Positions 8,375 through 16,371 of a stretch of DNA of 64,000 nucleotides are shown here, piece by piece (position 1 is the stretch's first letter; the number at the start of each line of letters is the position of its first letter). This DNA is from Actinomadura meyerae (GTDB taxonomy: Bacteria; Actinomycetota; Actinomycetes; Streptosporangiales; Streptosporangiaceae): assembly GCF_900188445.1 (NCBI RefSeq), contig NZ_FZOR01000013.1, positions 119,328 through 183,327 on the forward strand, given 5' to 3'. Under the pieces are notes generated by a model. It did no database searches. It had not been told where the DNA came from and worked only from the letters and a program-made list of their open reading frames with translations. The position numbers were made by a program, and so were the translations under genes.

Positions 8375-8703
8375 CCTGCGAGAACGAGACGCCGCGCGCT
8401 AGGGTCGGGGATCGCGTCCGCATGACCCGGACGGGCAGTGGGCTTCATCACGCGGCTACGGCCCGGCGCCTTTACGTAGTAAGGTGACATCGGTTCAGGT
8501 CAGGGCGCGAGAAGCCGTGTGAACCCACTCATTCCGGGCACCAGACCGTTCTGGATCGTTCCTCCGCGATCCCCCGGGGACGGGCCGTCGTCCCGCGGTC
8601 CTGGGAACAATGACCCGGCCGTGCGACGTTCCGTTAAGTGCGTGCGCCACCAGCGAACACACAATCCGCGCCGCACTCACACCGAAGGGAGGGGGGTGTC
8701 CCC
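8375..8703 (+). other. 329-bp intergenic region upstream of the sigma-factor gene, with copy 2 of the TTAC-N3-GTAA element
   Basis: The region holds GCCTTTACGTAGTAAGGT at 8468-8485, with GCCCGGC in front, almost identical to the elements at 3432 and 22505. TAAGGT at 8480-8485 may be a -10 box, which would give the sigma factor a leader of about 210 bases. Another TAGGGT lies at 8400-8405. No convincing small ORF is present. A strong ribosome-binding run (GGGAGGGGGG) precedes the ATG at 8704. Confidence 0.5.
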
Positions 8704-10101
8704 ATGCCGCGAAGCGCCGTCGAGACCCCGCTCACGGAGCCGGCGGGCCCCGCGCTCAACGAGCTCCTCAAGCGGGGCCGCGCCCAAGGGCGCCTCTCGC
8801 TCGACGAGGTCCGGGGGGCCTTCGAGGCCGCCGGGATCAGCCCGGCCCAGGGCCGCTCCATCCTGCGCGAGCTGTCCGAGGCCGGGATCAGCCTGGCCGG
8901 CGAGGCCGACACCGTCCGCAAACTCGCCGCGGCCGCCGACCACGACGGCGGGGAGACCGCCCAGGCGCCGACCGGGCCCGCGAAGAAGCGCACCTCCCGC
9001 AAGACCGCCAAGACCGCCAAGACCGCGCGCAAGACCGGCCGCGGCGGCGCCGACACCGCGGATACCGCCGGCGCCGCGGATCCGCAGGACGCCGCCAAGG
9101 ACGCCCCCGCCGACGGCGGGTTCGAGGTCACCACCGCCGAGGTCGAGGCCGACACCGGCGGCGACACCGGGGCGGACCTGGACGACCAGTCCACCACCAT
9201 GGGCGACTCCGTCCACACCTACCTCAAGGCCATCGGGCGCCGCCAGCTGCTCACCGCCGAGCAGGAGGTCGACCTCGCCAAGCGCATCGAGGCCGGGCTC
9301 TACGCCGAGCACAAGCTGGAGACCGAGGACCTCTCCCCCGGCGTCCGCGCCGACCTGGAGTGGGTCGCCGCCGACGGCCGCCGCGCCAAGGCCCACATGC
9401 TGGAGGCCAACCTCCGGCTCGTGGTGTCGGTCGCCAAGAAGTACTCCGACCGCGGCCTGTCGCTGCTGGACGTCGTCCAGGAGGGCAACCTCGGCCTGAT
9501 CCGCGCCGTGGAGAAGTTCGACTACTCCAAGGGCTACAAGTTCTCCACCTACGCGATGTGGTGGATCCGGCAGGCCATCCAGCGCGGCTTCGCCGACTCG
9601 GCCCGCACGATCCGCCTGCCCGTGCACGTGCTGGAGATGCTCAGCAAGCTGAGCCGCGTCGAGCGCGACATGCACCAGCGGCTCGGCCGCGAGCCCACCC
9701 CGGAGGAGCTCGCCGCCGAGCTCGACAAGAGCCCCGAGCAGGTCCGCGAGCTGCTGCGCACCAGCCGGCAGCCGATCAGCCTGGACTCCACGATCGGCGA
9801 GGACGGCGAGACCCGCATCGGCGACCTCATCGAGGACACCGACAGCCCCGAGGCGTCCGAGCTCGTCGACCGGCAGCTCATGGCCGACCAGCTGCGCCGC
9901 ACCCTCGACATCCTGTCGCCGCGCGAAGCCAAGATCATGGCGATGCGGTTCGGGCTGTACGACGGGACGCCGCGCACGCTGGACGAGATCGGCAAGGCCC
10001 TCGGGCTGACCCGCGAGCGGATCCGCCAGCTGGAGAAGGAGTCGCTGTCGAAGCTGCGGCACCCCAGCAACGCCCGCCCGCTGCTGGACTTCGCCGTCTG
10101 A
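8704..10101 (+). CDS. hrdB: Primary-type (group 1/2) RNA polymerase sigma-70 factor
   Basis: The 465-residue protein has region 1.1 at its start, an Ala/Thr/Lys-rich variable linker (about residues 85-155), then region 1.2 (DSVHTYLKAIGRRQLLT), region 2 (the EANLRLVVSVAKKY and STYAMWWIRQAI stretches), region 3 and region 4 with the ERIRQLEKESLSKLR helix that reads the -35 box. Presence of region 1.1 and full regions 2-4 makes it a housekeeping-like factor similar to Streptomyces HrdB or mycobacterial SigA. Whether it is the principal factor or a close paralogue cannot be told from one window. It forms a single-gene unit with its own terminator. Confidence 0.85.
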   Translation: MPRSAVETPLTEPAGPALNELLKRGRAQGRLSLDEVRGAFEAAGISPAQGRSILRELSEAGISLAGEADTVRKLAAAADHDGGETAQAPTGPAKKRTSRKTAKTAKTARKTGRGGADTADTAGAADPQDAAKDAPADGGFEVTTAEVEADTGGDTGADLDDQSTTMGDSVHTYLKAIGRRQLLTAEQEVDLAKRIEAGLYAEHKLETEDLSPGVRADLEWVAADGRRAKAHMLEANLRLVVSVAKKYSDRGLSLLDVVQEGNLGLIRAVEKFDYSKGYKFSTYAMWWIRQAIQRGFADSARTIRLPVHVLEMLSKLSRVERDMHQRLGREPTPEELAAELDKSPEQVRELLRTSRQPISLDSTIGEDGETRIGDLIEDTDSPEASELVDRQLMADQLRRTLDILSPREAKIMAMRFGLYDGTPRTLDEIGKALGLTRERIRQLEKESLSKLRHPSNARPLLDFAV

Positions 10102-10124
10102 CCCGTCCCCGCACGGGCGCGGCA

Positions 10125-10156
10125 GGGCCCGCCGGACCGCACGGTCCGGCGGGCCC
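10125..10156 (+). terminator. Perfect 15-bp hairpin after the sigma-factor gene
   Basis: GGGCCCGCCGGACCG pairs with CGGTCCGGCGGGCCC around a 2-base loop, 24 bases after the stop. A weak pyrimidine tail (CGCGCTTTCCCC) follows. It stands between the sigma-factor gene and the convergent gene ending at 10200 and may act on both strands. Confidence 0.75.
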
Positions 10157-10199
10157 TCGCGCTTTCCCCGGCCACGCGCGCCGGGTCGGCGGCCCGTGG

Positions 10200-11411
10200 T
10201 CAGCAGCCCCGGACGGCGAACGCCAGGAACTGGGTGACCTCGCGCTGGTCGAAGTTGTCGTCGGAGGCGGCGACCAGGGTGCACTCCCCCGACCTCAGCC
10301 GCGGCCCCCACGCCAGCGCCTCCAGGTTCTGCGTCGGGGTCGCGAACGCGCCGAGGTCGGCGACGAGCCGCTTGCGCACCGGCCGGAACCGGGCGTCCCC
10401 GGCCAGGGAGTCGCGGTGCAGCACGTCCGTGGCGCCCCGCACGTCGAACTCGTACAGCCGGGCCTTGTAGCCGACGCCCTCGAGCCAGGACCGCTCCAGC
10501 GCCAGGAACCGGTGGCCGCCCGCGTCGAGGATCTCCGACACGCCGCTGTCGGTGGCGCCGCCGGCCGGTCGCGGCGCGGCCGGGAGCGGGTCGACGGGGT
10601 AGGCGTACTGGGCGCGGACCCGGCCGGCGCGGTCCCACAGCGTGAGCCGGGTCAGCGCGCCGTGCCGCACCGTCGGCGGCTCGCCGTCCTCGTAGCGGGG
10701 GCCCTCGACCATCGCGGCGACGCCGTGCGGGGTGACCGCCAGCGCCTCGAAGCCGAAGTTGCGGCGCGGGCCCCGGTGGTCGGTGGTGAGCCGCAGCGGC
10801 GGCGGGACGCGCAGCCCCCCGGCGTGCCGCCCGTCGGTCCGCGCCCAGTTCAGCGACATCGGCGACAGCGGGATGCCCGGGTGGCCCTCGTCGGGCCGGT
10901 CGCCCTCGCTGCCCCACAGCAGCCGCCGGGTGCGGGGGTCGAACCGGATCGTCTCCGGGTCGGCCGACCCCGGCTCGCCGAAGGCCGGGTAGGGCCCGCC
11001 CCCGGGACGGCGGAGCGTGACCGCGCCCGAGATCCGCACCCCGCCGAACCGCCCGGTCGCGGGGTCGATGTCGAGCCGGCCGGTGTAGAAGCGGGCCGGG
11101 TCGTAGCGCCACCGGTCGTCGGAGATCAGATACCAGGTACCGGTGCGGGGATCGCGGTCGATCCCCGAGATCCCGCCGAAGGTGGTGCCGCCGGCCTTCA
11201 TCATGTGCGGGAGCCGCTGCTCCCCAAGGAAGCGCGTGATCTGCAGCGCCCGCGCCGCGGGACGGGCCGCCGCGCCGTCGGCGGCCTCCGCCCGGGGCCG
11301 CCCGTCCGCGAGCGCCGCGCCCGCCACCGCCGCCAGGACGGCGGCGGCAGCCGCCGCTCCCCGCCACATCACCCTGTTCACGTCCACGTCGATCGCCGCC
11401 ACCCTTCGCAT
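10200..11411 (-). CDS. Secreted esterase-like-activity-of-phytase domain protein
   Basis: The 403-residue protein has an Ala-rich hydrophobic signal segment (after VNRVMWRG, ending in AALA near residue 37) and then a beta-propeller-like domain with motifs such as GGISGIDRD, WYLISDDR, NFGFEALAV and QNLEALAWGP. This pattern is that of the esterase-like phytase family (PF13449), usually exported proteins of poorly known substrate. The start is uncertain: ATG 11411, GTG 11381 and ATG 11369 are all in frame, and the last two give a more compact signal peptide. It stands alone between the sigma-factor terminator and the ABC exporter genes. Confidence 0.75.
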   Translation of the reverse strand: MRRVAAIDVDVNRVMWRGAAAAAAVLAAVAGAALADGRPRAEAADGAAARPAARALQITRFLGEQRLPHMMKAGGTTFGGISGIDRDPRTGTWYLISDDRWRYDPARFYTGRLDIDPATGRFGGVRISGAVTLRRPGGGPYPAFGEPGSADPETIRFDPRTRRLLWGSEGDRPDEGHPGIPLSPMSLNWARTDGRHAGGLRVPPPLRLTTDHRGPRRNFGFEALAVTPHGVAAMVEGPRYEDGEPPTVRHGALTRLTLWDRAGRVRAQYAYPVDPLPAAPRPAGGATDSGVSEILDAGGHRFLALERSWLEGVGYKARLYEFDVRGATDVLHRDSLAGDARFRPVRKRLVADLGAFATPTQNLEALAWGPRLRSGECTLVAASDDNFDQREVTQFLAFAVRGC

Positions 11412-11476
11412 CCGAACGAACACACTCCGTGCGCAGGGCAAGTATGCTGCAGCGCCGCCCGGGCCGCGGGGATTTC

Positions 11477-12364
11477 TCAGTCGGCGCGGCGGAACTCCAC
11501 GATGGCGACCGCCATCAGGCCGAAGCCCATCCCGAGGACGATGAGGATCTCCAGCCAGACCGGGACCGTCCAGCCGCCCCAGGTGACGCCCGGGTCGAAC
11601 GTGCGCAGCAGCCGGTCGGAGACGTCCAGGTGCGCGAACACGACGTGCCGCATCGGGTCGACCGCGTAGGTGAGCGGGTTGAAGCGGGTCAGGACGCTCA
11701 GCCACGCCGGCAGGCCGTTCAGCGGGTACAGCGCGCCCGACAGGAACATCATCGGCATCATCGCCATCTGCATGAGGCCGAAGAACGCCTGCATCTGGGT
11801 GATCCGCGCCGCCATCATCACGCCGAACCCGGTGAGCGCGAACGCCCCGATGAACATCAGGCCGACCAGCTGCGCCATCAGCGCCGGGTCGTAGGGGACG
11901 CCGGCCAGCGGCGCGAGCAGCACGATCACCACGCCCTGCAGCGTCGCCACGACCGCGCCCCCGACGCACTTGCCGATCACGATGGCGCTGCGGCTGACGG
12001 GCGCCACCAGCATCTCGCGCAGGAACCCGAACTCGCGGTCCCACACGATCGACCCGGCGGAGAACATCGCGGTGAACATCACCGACATCGCGCACACGCC
12101 GGGGTAGATGAAGGTCTTCAGGTTCACCTCGCCGGCGGGGCCGCCGCCGCTGGCCACGAGGTTGGACAGGCCGGTGCCCATGACCAGCAGCCACAGCACC
12201 GGCTGGACGAGCCCGGACACCATCCGCAGCTTGTCGCGCCAGAACCGGATCAGCTCCCGGTGCAGGACGATCTTCACGGCGCGCAGGTCCCGCCGCAGGC
12301 CGCGCTCGGGCACCCGCACCCGGACGACCCCGGCGGGCGGCGCCGTCTCCGCGGTACTCCCCAT
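11477..12364 (-). CDS. ABC-2 type exporter permease (DrrB-like)
   Basis: The product (about 295 residues) has a short cytoplasmic N-terminus and six predicted membrane segments, with the ABC-2 motif region around LTRFNPLTYAVDPMRHVVF typical of daunorubicin-resistance (DrrB) permeases. The ATG at 12364 is 6 bases after GAGGAG; an alternative ATG at 12370 overlaps the ATPase stop as ATGA. Either way it is tightly coupled to the ATPase gene. Together they should form an exporter of a drug, lipid or other hydrophobic compound under MarR control. Confidence 0.88.
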   Translation of the reverse strand: MGSTAETAPPAGVVRVRVPERGLRRDLRAVKIVLHRELIRFWRDKLRMVSGLVQPVLWLLVMGTGLSNLVASGGGPAGEVNLKTFIYPGVCAMSVMFTAMFSAGSIVWDREFGFLREMLVAPVSRSAIVIGKCVGGAVVATLQGVVIVLLAPLAGVPYDPALMAQLVGLMFIGAFALTGFGVMMAARITQMQAFFGLMQMAMMPMMFLSGALYPLNGLPAWLSVLTRFNPLTYAVDPMRHVVFAHLDVSDRLLRTFDPGVTWGGWTVPVWLEILIVLGMGFGLMAVAIVEFRRAD

Positions 12365-12366
12365 CG

Positions 12367-13350
12367 TCATCTCCTCGTCACCCGCATCGTCATCCGCATG
12401 CGGTCGCTGCTGGTCGCCTCGGCGTCCCGGATCGTGGAGCCGGTGAAGGACATGAACACGTCGTCCAGCGACGGCCGAGCCACGTTCACCGAGCGGATCG
12501 GGACGCCCAGCTCGGCGAGCAGCCGCGGCACGAACGCCTCCCCGGCGGCGACCGAGAAGGTCACCGCGCCCTCCGACACGACCGCGGCCAGCCCGAACCG
12601 CTCCTCGATCGCGGCGATCGCGGCCGCGTCGTCGGCGGTCCGGATGCGGATCCGGTCCTCGCCGACGCCCGCCTTGAGCGCCTCGGGGGTGTCGAGCGCG
12701 ACGATCCGCCCCGAGTCCATGATCGCGATGCGCTCGCAGAACTCGGCCTCGTCCATGTAGTGCGTCGTCATGAAGATCGTGATCTCCTCGGCCGCCTGCA
12801 GCTGCCGGATGTACTCCCAGATCGAGGCCCGGGTCTGCGGGTCCAGGCCGACGGTCGGCTCGTCCAGGAACAGCACCCGCGGCGAGTGCAGCAGGCCGCG
12901 CGCGATCTCCAGGCGGCGCTTCATGCCGCCGGAGTAGGTCTGCACCAGGTCGCCGCGCCGGTCCCACAGGTTGACCATCTCCAGCACCTGCCGGATGCGG
13001 TCGCCGGTCACCGAGCGCGGCACCCCGTACAGCTCGGCGTGGAAGCGCAGGTTCTGCTCCCCCGACAGGTAGCCGTCGAGGGTGGGGTCCTGGAACACCA
13101 GCCCGATGTTGCGGCGCACGCTGTCGCGGTCGGCGACGACGTCGTGCCCGGCGACGCGGGCGCGGCCGGCGGTCGGCCGCAGCAGGGTGCAGAGCATGTT
13201 GATCGTGGTGGACTTGCCGGCGCCGTTCGGGCCGAGGAAGCCGAAGATCTCCCCCGGCCGCACGGCGAGGTCGATCCCCCGCACCGCCTCCACCTCGCCG
13301 AACCTCTTGATCAGGCCGTCGACCTCGACGGCGGGTCCCCCGTCCGGCAT
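12367..13350 (-). CDS. ABC exporter ATPase (DrrA-like)
   Basis: The 327-residue ATPase has Walker [10 protein letters not shown] at 40-48, the signature YSGGMKRR at 139-146 and Walker B VLFLDEP at 159-165. A C-terminal extension of about 90 residues after the nucleotide-binding domain is typical of the DrrA subfamily. The ATG at 13350 follows GGAGGGAGG. It is the first gene of a two-gene operon and is divergent from marR. A TTGACG (13426-13421) and TACCGT (13407-13402 region, 18-bp spacer) promoter on the minus strand is overlapped by the dyad at 13411-13437. Confidence 0.92.
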   Translation of the reverse strand: MPDGGPAVEVDGLIKRFGEVEAVRGIDLAVRPGEIFGFLGPNGAGKSTTINMLCTLLRPTAGRARVAGHDVVADRDSVRRNIGLVFQDPTLDGYLSGEQNLRFHAELYGVPRSVTGDRIRQVLEMVNLWDRRGDLVQTYSGGMKRRLEIARGLLHSPRVLFLDEPTVGLDPQTRASIWEYIRQLQAAEEITIFMTTHYMDEAEFCERIAIMDSGRIVALDTPEALKAGVGEDRIRIRTADDAAAIAAIEERFGLAAVVSEGAVTFSVAAGEAFVPRLLAELGVPIRSVNVARPSLDDVFMSFTGSTIRDAEATSSDRMRMTMRVTRR

Positions 13351-13410
13351 GGGGCCTCCCTCCGCATGGAGCGCACACCCAGATTTTGGGCTCTCCAACG
13401 GTAGGAGTAC

Positions 13411-13437
13411 CCTATCTCTCACGTCAAGAGAGATAGG
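13411..13437. promoter_or_regulatory. MarR operator: 10-bp perfect inverted repeat between marR and the ABC exporter
   Basis: CCTATCTCTC and GAGAGATAGG are exact inverted copies separated by 7 bases. The dyad covers the minus-strand -35 box (TTGACG) and spacer of the exporter promoter and lies 29 bases before the marR start. Position and symmetry fit a MarR dimer that represses both its own gene and the exporter. Confidence 0.85.
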
Positions 13438-13465
13438 TCGTTCCAAGCAATCCGAGGAGCCGGAC

Positions 13466-14011
13466 GTGACGGACCAGTCCGACCCGATGTTCGACTCGCC
13501 CAGCTACCTGATGTTCGAGATGGTGCGGCTCGTCAGGCGCACCTCCGCCCGCATGCTCCCCGGCCAGCCCCGGCTGCCGCAGCTGCTCGTCCTGTGGTGC
13601 GTGGCGCGCGGCGGCCCGCTGTCGCAGCGCGCCGTCGCCGAGCGGCTGCGGATGGACCCCGGCGACCTGGTCGGCATTGTGGACGCCCTGGAGAAGGACG
13701 GCTACCTGGAGCGCCGCCGCGACCCGGGCGACCGGCGCCGGTACGCGCTGGAGGTCACCGGGGACGGGCGGCGGTTCCTCGACGCGGCCCTGGAGGCCCG
13801 CATACGGCTCAACGAGGCCCTCTTCTCGCCCCTGTCACCGCAGGAGCGGGCGCTGTTCAAGGAGATGATGCTGCGGGTCCTCGCCCACCACGACGACCGC
13901 TTCGCCGGCCCGGACGGTGAAGCCGGCCGGGATTGCGGCCGGGGCGCGGCCCCCGGTCAGGACGCGAACGCCGGCACCCGCGCGGCCGCCCGCGACCGGG
14001 CCTCGTCGTAG
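13466..14011 (+). CDS. MarR-family transcriptional regulator
   Basis: The 181-residue protein has the MarR winged helix (LSQRAVAERLRMDPGDLVGIVDALEKDGYLERR with wing DPGDRRRYALEVT, about residues 54-100). The GTG at 13466 follows GAGGAG with 6 bases between. It is divergent from the DrrAB-like exporter and almost surely controls it through the dyad at 13411-13437. The last 30 residues are Gly/Ala/Arg-rich and overlap the convergent cbiX-like gene by 55 bp, so the C-terminal tail may be dispensable. Confidence 0.9.
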   Translation: MTDQSDPMFDSPSYLMFEMVRLVRRTSARMLPGQPRLPQLLVLWCVARGGPLSQRAVAERLRMDPGDLVGIVDALEKDGYLERRRDPGDRRRYALEVTGDGRRFLDAALEARIRLNEALFSPLSPQERALFKEMMLRVLAHHDDRFAGPDGEAGRDCGRGAAPGQDANAGTRAAARDRASS

Positions 14012-14730
14012 CGGCGCAGTACCAGCCGCGCCACCGCGGGATGCGCGCCGAGCGGCGGCGCGGTCGCGTCGGCGCCGCAGGCCGCGGCCCGGTCGTGGAA
14101 CCGGCCCGGCGCCAGCAGGTAGGACGCCACCGCCACCCGGCGGGCGCCCTCGCGGCGCAGGTCCGCCACGACCTCGTCCAGCACGGGCCCGCCGGCGGCG
14201 ACGAACCCGTGCCGGACGGGCCGGCCCAGCCGCCGCGCCAGCAGCCGGGCGGCCTCCCGGACGTCGGCGAGGCCGGCCGGGTCGGCGGATCCCGCCGCGC
14301 CGAGGACGACGGCGTCCGGGCGCACCGGGATCACGGTCACGGCAGTGCCCTCCGCACTTCCAACCGCACTTCCACCCGCGCCGCCGGCCCCGCCATCGGC
14401 CAGGCGGCCGGCGAGCGCGTGCGCGAGCAGCGGGTCCGGGCCGAGCGGCCGGGCCGCCACCGCGCCGGGCAGCACCCGCGCCGCGCGGCCCGGGAAGTCG
14501 GCCAGCGCGTGGTAGCCGCGCGCCAGCAGCAGCGGCACCACGACCGCCGGCCCGCCGCCGAGCGACGCCGCGGCGTCCTCCAGCGACGGTTCGGCCAGCT
14601 CGCCGTAGGCCTCGGCGACCCGCAGGCCCGGCCGCATCGCCCGCACCCGGGCCAGCAGCTCCCGCACCGCGGCGGGCCCGGCCGGGTCCCGGGTGCCGTG
14701 CGCGACGGCCAGCAGCGCCGGCTCAGCCAC
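13957..14730 (-). CDS. CbiX-type sirohydrochlorin chelatase
   Basis: The 257-residue protein has HGTRDPAG near the N-terminus (His11) and a second related half with HGFVAAGGP. These match the two-domain CbiX/SirB chelatases that insert Co or Fe into sirohydrochlorin. In this nitrate cluster the likely product is sirohaem, the cofactor of assimilatory nitrite reductase. The start is GTG at 14730, overlapping the nnaR-like gene by 8 bases. The same gene order (chelatase next to a HemD-like regulator) is seen in mycobacteria. Metal choice is inference. Confidence 0.85.
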   Translation of the reverse strand: MAEPALLAVAHGTRDPAGPAAVRELLARVRAMRPGLRVAEAYGELAEPSLEDAAASLGGGPAVVVPLLLARGYHALADFPGRAARVLPGAVAARPLGPDPLLAHALAGRLADGGAGGAGGSAVGSAEGTAVTVIPVRPDAVVLGAAGSADPAGLADVREAARLLARRLGRPVRHGFVAAGGPVLDEVVADLRREGARRVAVASYLLAPGRFHDRAAACGADATAPPLGAHPAVARLVLRRYDEARSRAAARVPAFAS

Positions 14731-15934
14731 CGGCGCCCGCCGCGAGCCGGCCGGCGGGACGCGGGTCGCACGCCAGCCGGTAGCCGCGCTTGACGACCGT
14801 CTCCACGATGCCCGGGCGGCCGAGGCCGCGGCGCAGCCGCGCCACCGCCATCTCGACCGCGTGCTCGTCGGCCTGCGGCCGCGCCTCCCGGCCGCGGCCG
14901 GCGCCGTTGCCGGCCGGGCGGCTCGGCAGCGCGCCGCACAGCTCCGCCCGCGACACCACGTGCCCGGGGCGCCGGGCGAGCGCCCGCAGGATCGCCATCG
15001 GCGCCGGCGCGATCGGCCGCAGCTGCCCGTCGAGCACGACGGCGTGCCCGCGCAGCTCCAGCGACGCGCCGCGCACCGACAGCCGCCGCGACCGGCGCCG
15101 CGGCAGATCGGTGACCAGCGCCCGGACCAGCGCGCCGAGCCGCGCCCGCTCCGGCTGGACGGTCGGCACGCCGCGGTCGGTGAGCGCCCGCGCCGTGACC
15201 GGGCCGACGCACGCCGCCACGACCGGGCCGCGCATCGCCTCCAGCAGGGCCTCCTCCAGCCCGTCCTCGGCGGCGACCGCGAGGGTCGCCGCGACCGCCG
15301 GCGCGCTGGTGAACGTGATCGCGTCGACGGTGCCCGCGACCGCCTGCCCGGCGAGCCGGCGCAGCGGCGTCGGGTCCTCGGCGCGCGACCACCGGTACAC
15401 CGGGACCTCGATCACCTCGGCGCCCGCGGCGCGCAGCGCCGCGGTCAGCTCCGGCTGCCGCTCGCCGTACAGCTGCACGGCGACCCGCGCCCCGGTGAGG
15501 TCGCGCTCCAGGAGGTGCGCGATCACCTCGTCGCAGCCCTCGGACAGCGGCGACCACGCCTCCCGCAGCCCCTCCGACCGGATCGCGCCGCGCGCCTTCG
15601 GGCCGCGGGCCACGATCCCCGCCCCGGCGAGGCGGGCGACGAGCGCGTCCCGCAGCCCGTGCCCGTCCGCCGCCTCCAGCCACGCCCGGAACCCGATCCC
15701 GGTCGTGACCACGAGGTGGTCGAGCGGGCCGGCGGCGACCGCGCGGGTCGCCTCCAGCAGTTCGGCGTCGTCGGAGAGCGGGACGAGCCGGATCGCGGGA
15801 GCGGCCACCACCCGGGCCCCCCGCCGCTCCAGCAGCGTCGCGAGCTCCTCGTGCCGCCGGGCCGCGGTCACCCCGACGGCGAAACCGGCCAGGGGGCCGG
15901 TGCGGCCGGCCGCGGCCTCACTGCCGGTGCTCAT
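14723..15934 (-). CDS. nnaR: NnaR-like regulator: uroporphyrinogen-III-synthase domain fused to a winged-helix DNA-binding domain
   Basis: Residues 1 to about 265 form a HemD (uroporphyrinogen-III synthase) fold with motifs such as VTTGIGFRAWLEAA and ITFTSAPAV. Residues of about 285-385 form an OmpR/PhoB-type winged helix (LRALARRPGHVVSRAELC; AVEMAVARLRRGLGRPGIVETVVKRGYRL). This fusion is the known NnaR type of Streptomyces coelicolor (and the Rv0260c type of mycobacteria), which works with GlnR on nitrate and nitrite genes. Whether the HemD domain still has enzyme activity or is a sensor is not known from sequence. It overlaps nirD by 17 bases and cbiX by 8, so it is cotranscribed with them. 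Confidence 0.87.
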   Translation of the reverse strand: MSTGSEAAAGRTGPLAGFAVGVTAARRHEELATLLERRGARVVAAPAIRLVPLSDDAELLEATRAVAAGPLDHLVVTTGIGFRAWLEAADGHGLRDALVARLAGAGIVARGPKARGAIRSEGLREAWSPLSEGCDEVIAHLLERDLTGARVAVQLYGERQPELTAALRAAGAEVIEVPVYRWSRAEDPTPLRRLAGQAVAGTVDAITFTSAPAVAATLAVAAEDGLEEALLEAMRGPVVAACVGPVTARALTDRGVPTVQPERARLGALVRALVTDLPRRRSRRLSVRGASLELRGHAVVLDGQLRPIAPAPMAILRALARRPGHVVSRAELCGALPSRPAGNGAGRGREARPQADEHAVEMAVARLRRGLGRPGIVETVVKRGYRLACDPRPAGRLAAGAGG

Positions 15935-16310
15935 CGGTGAGCGCCACCTCCACCCGGTCCCCGGCGCGGCGCACCGGGAACACCGGCAGCGCCACCCTCG
16001 GGTCGTCCAGGCACGCCCCCGTCCGCAGGTCGAACACCTGCTTGTACATGGGGGACGCGACCGTCGGCGTCCCGTCGCGGGTGCCGAGGATCCCGCGCGA
16101 CAGCACGTAGGCGCCGCTGAACGGGTCGAGGTTGGACAGTGCGAAAAGGGAGCCGTCGTAGACCCGGAAGACCGCCACCTGGACGCCGTCCACCATCGCG
16201 CACACCCCGCGCTCGGGAATCAGGTCGGCGTAGGAGCAGATGTCGAACCAGCGAGCCGTCCCGAGGCCCGCCGGGTCCCTGGTGATCGTCGCTTCTGGTG
16301 TCGTGGTCAT
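15918..16310 (-). CDS. nirD: Nitrite reductase small subunit
   Basis: NirD is the Rieske-fold small subunit of the assimilatory NAD(P)H nitrite reductase. The 130-residue protein has the family stretch NLDPFSGAYVLSRG and SPMYKQVFDLRTG; as usual for NirD, the Rieske Cys/His ligands are absent. The ATG at 16310 is 24 bp from a GlnR-like element at the same spacing as in nasA. No nirB (large subunit) lies next to it, which is unusual. It overlaps the downstream nnaR-like gene. Confidence 0.92.
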   Translation of the reverse strand: MTTTPEATITRDPAGLGTARWFDICSYADLIPERGVCAMVDGVQVAVFRVYDGSLFALSNLDPFSGAYVLSRGILGTRDGTPTVASPMYKQVFDLRTGACLDDPRVALPVFPVRRAGDRVEVALTDEHRQ

Positions 16311-16333
16311 GGTCCGAATCCTCCGTTCGAGCG

Positions 16334-16371
16334 GTTTCGCGGCGGGGTCCCCTTTGTCACCGCCGTGTTAA
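16334..16371 (-). promoter_or_regulatory. GlnR-type four-half-site element upstream of nirD
   Basis: Read on the minus strand: TTAAC-N6-GTGAC-N6-GACCC-N6-GAAAC, four half-sites at 11-bp steps. Ten bases later comes GAGGAT (possible -10 or ribosome-binding site), then 7 bases and the ATG. It overlaps the last 4 bases of nasA, so nirD has its own regulated promoter in addition to read-through. Confidence 0.75.

Noticed and set aside
3432..8485. The two TTAC-N3-GTAA copies as direct repeats of a mobile element carrying the men genes
   Set aside because: No transposase or integrase, no target-site pattern, and a third copy lies at a TetR promoter; an operator is the simpler reading.
12368..12370. 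ATG at 12370 as the start of the ABC permease
   Set aside because: The GAGGAG sequence touches it directly; ATG 12364 has proper spacing. The difference is only two residues, so this is not firm.
15918..16310. NirD as a damaged Rieske protein because it lacks the CxH...CxxH ligands
   Set aside because: Loss of these ligands is normal for NirD small subunits.
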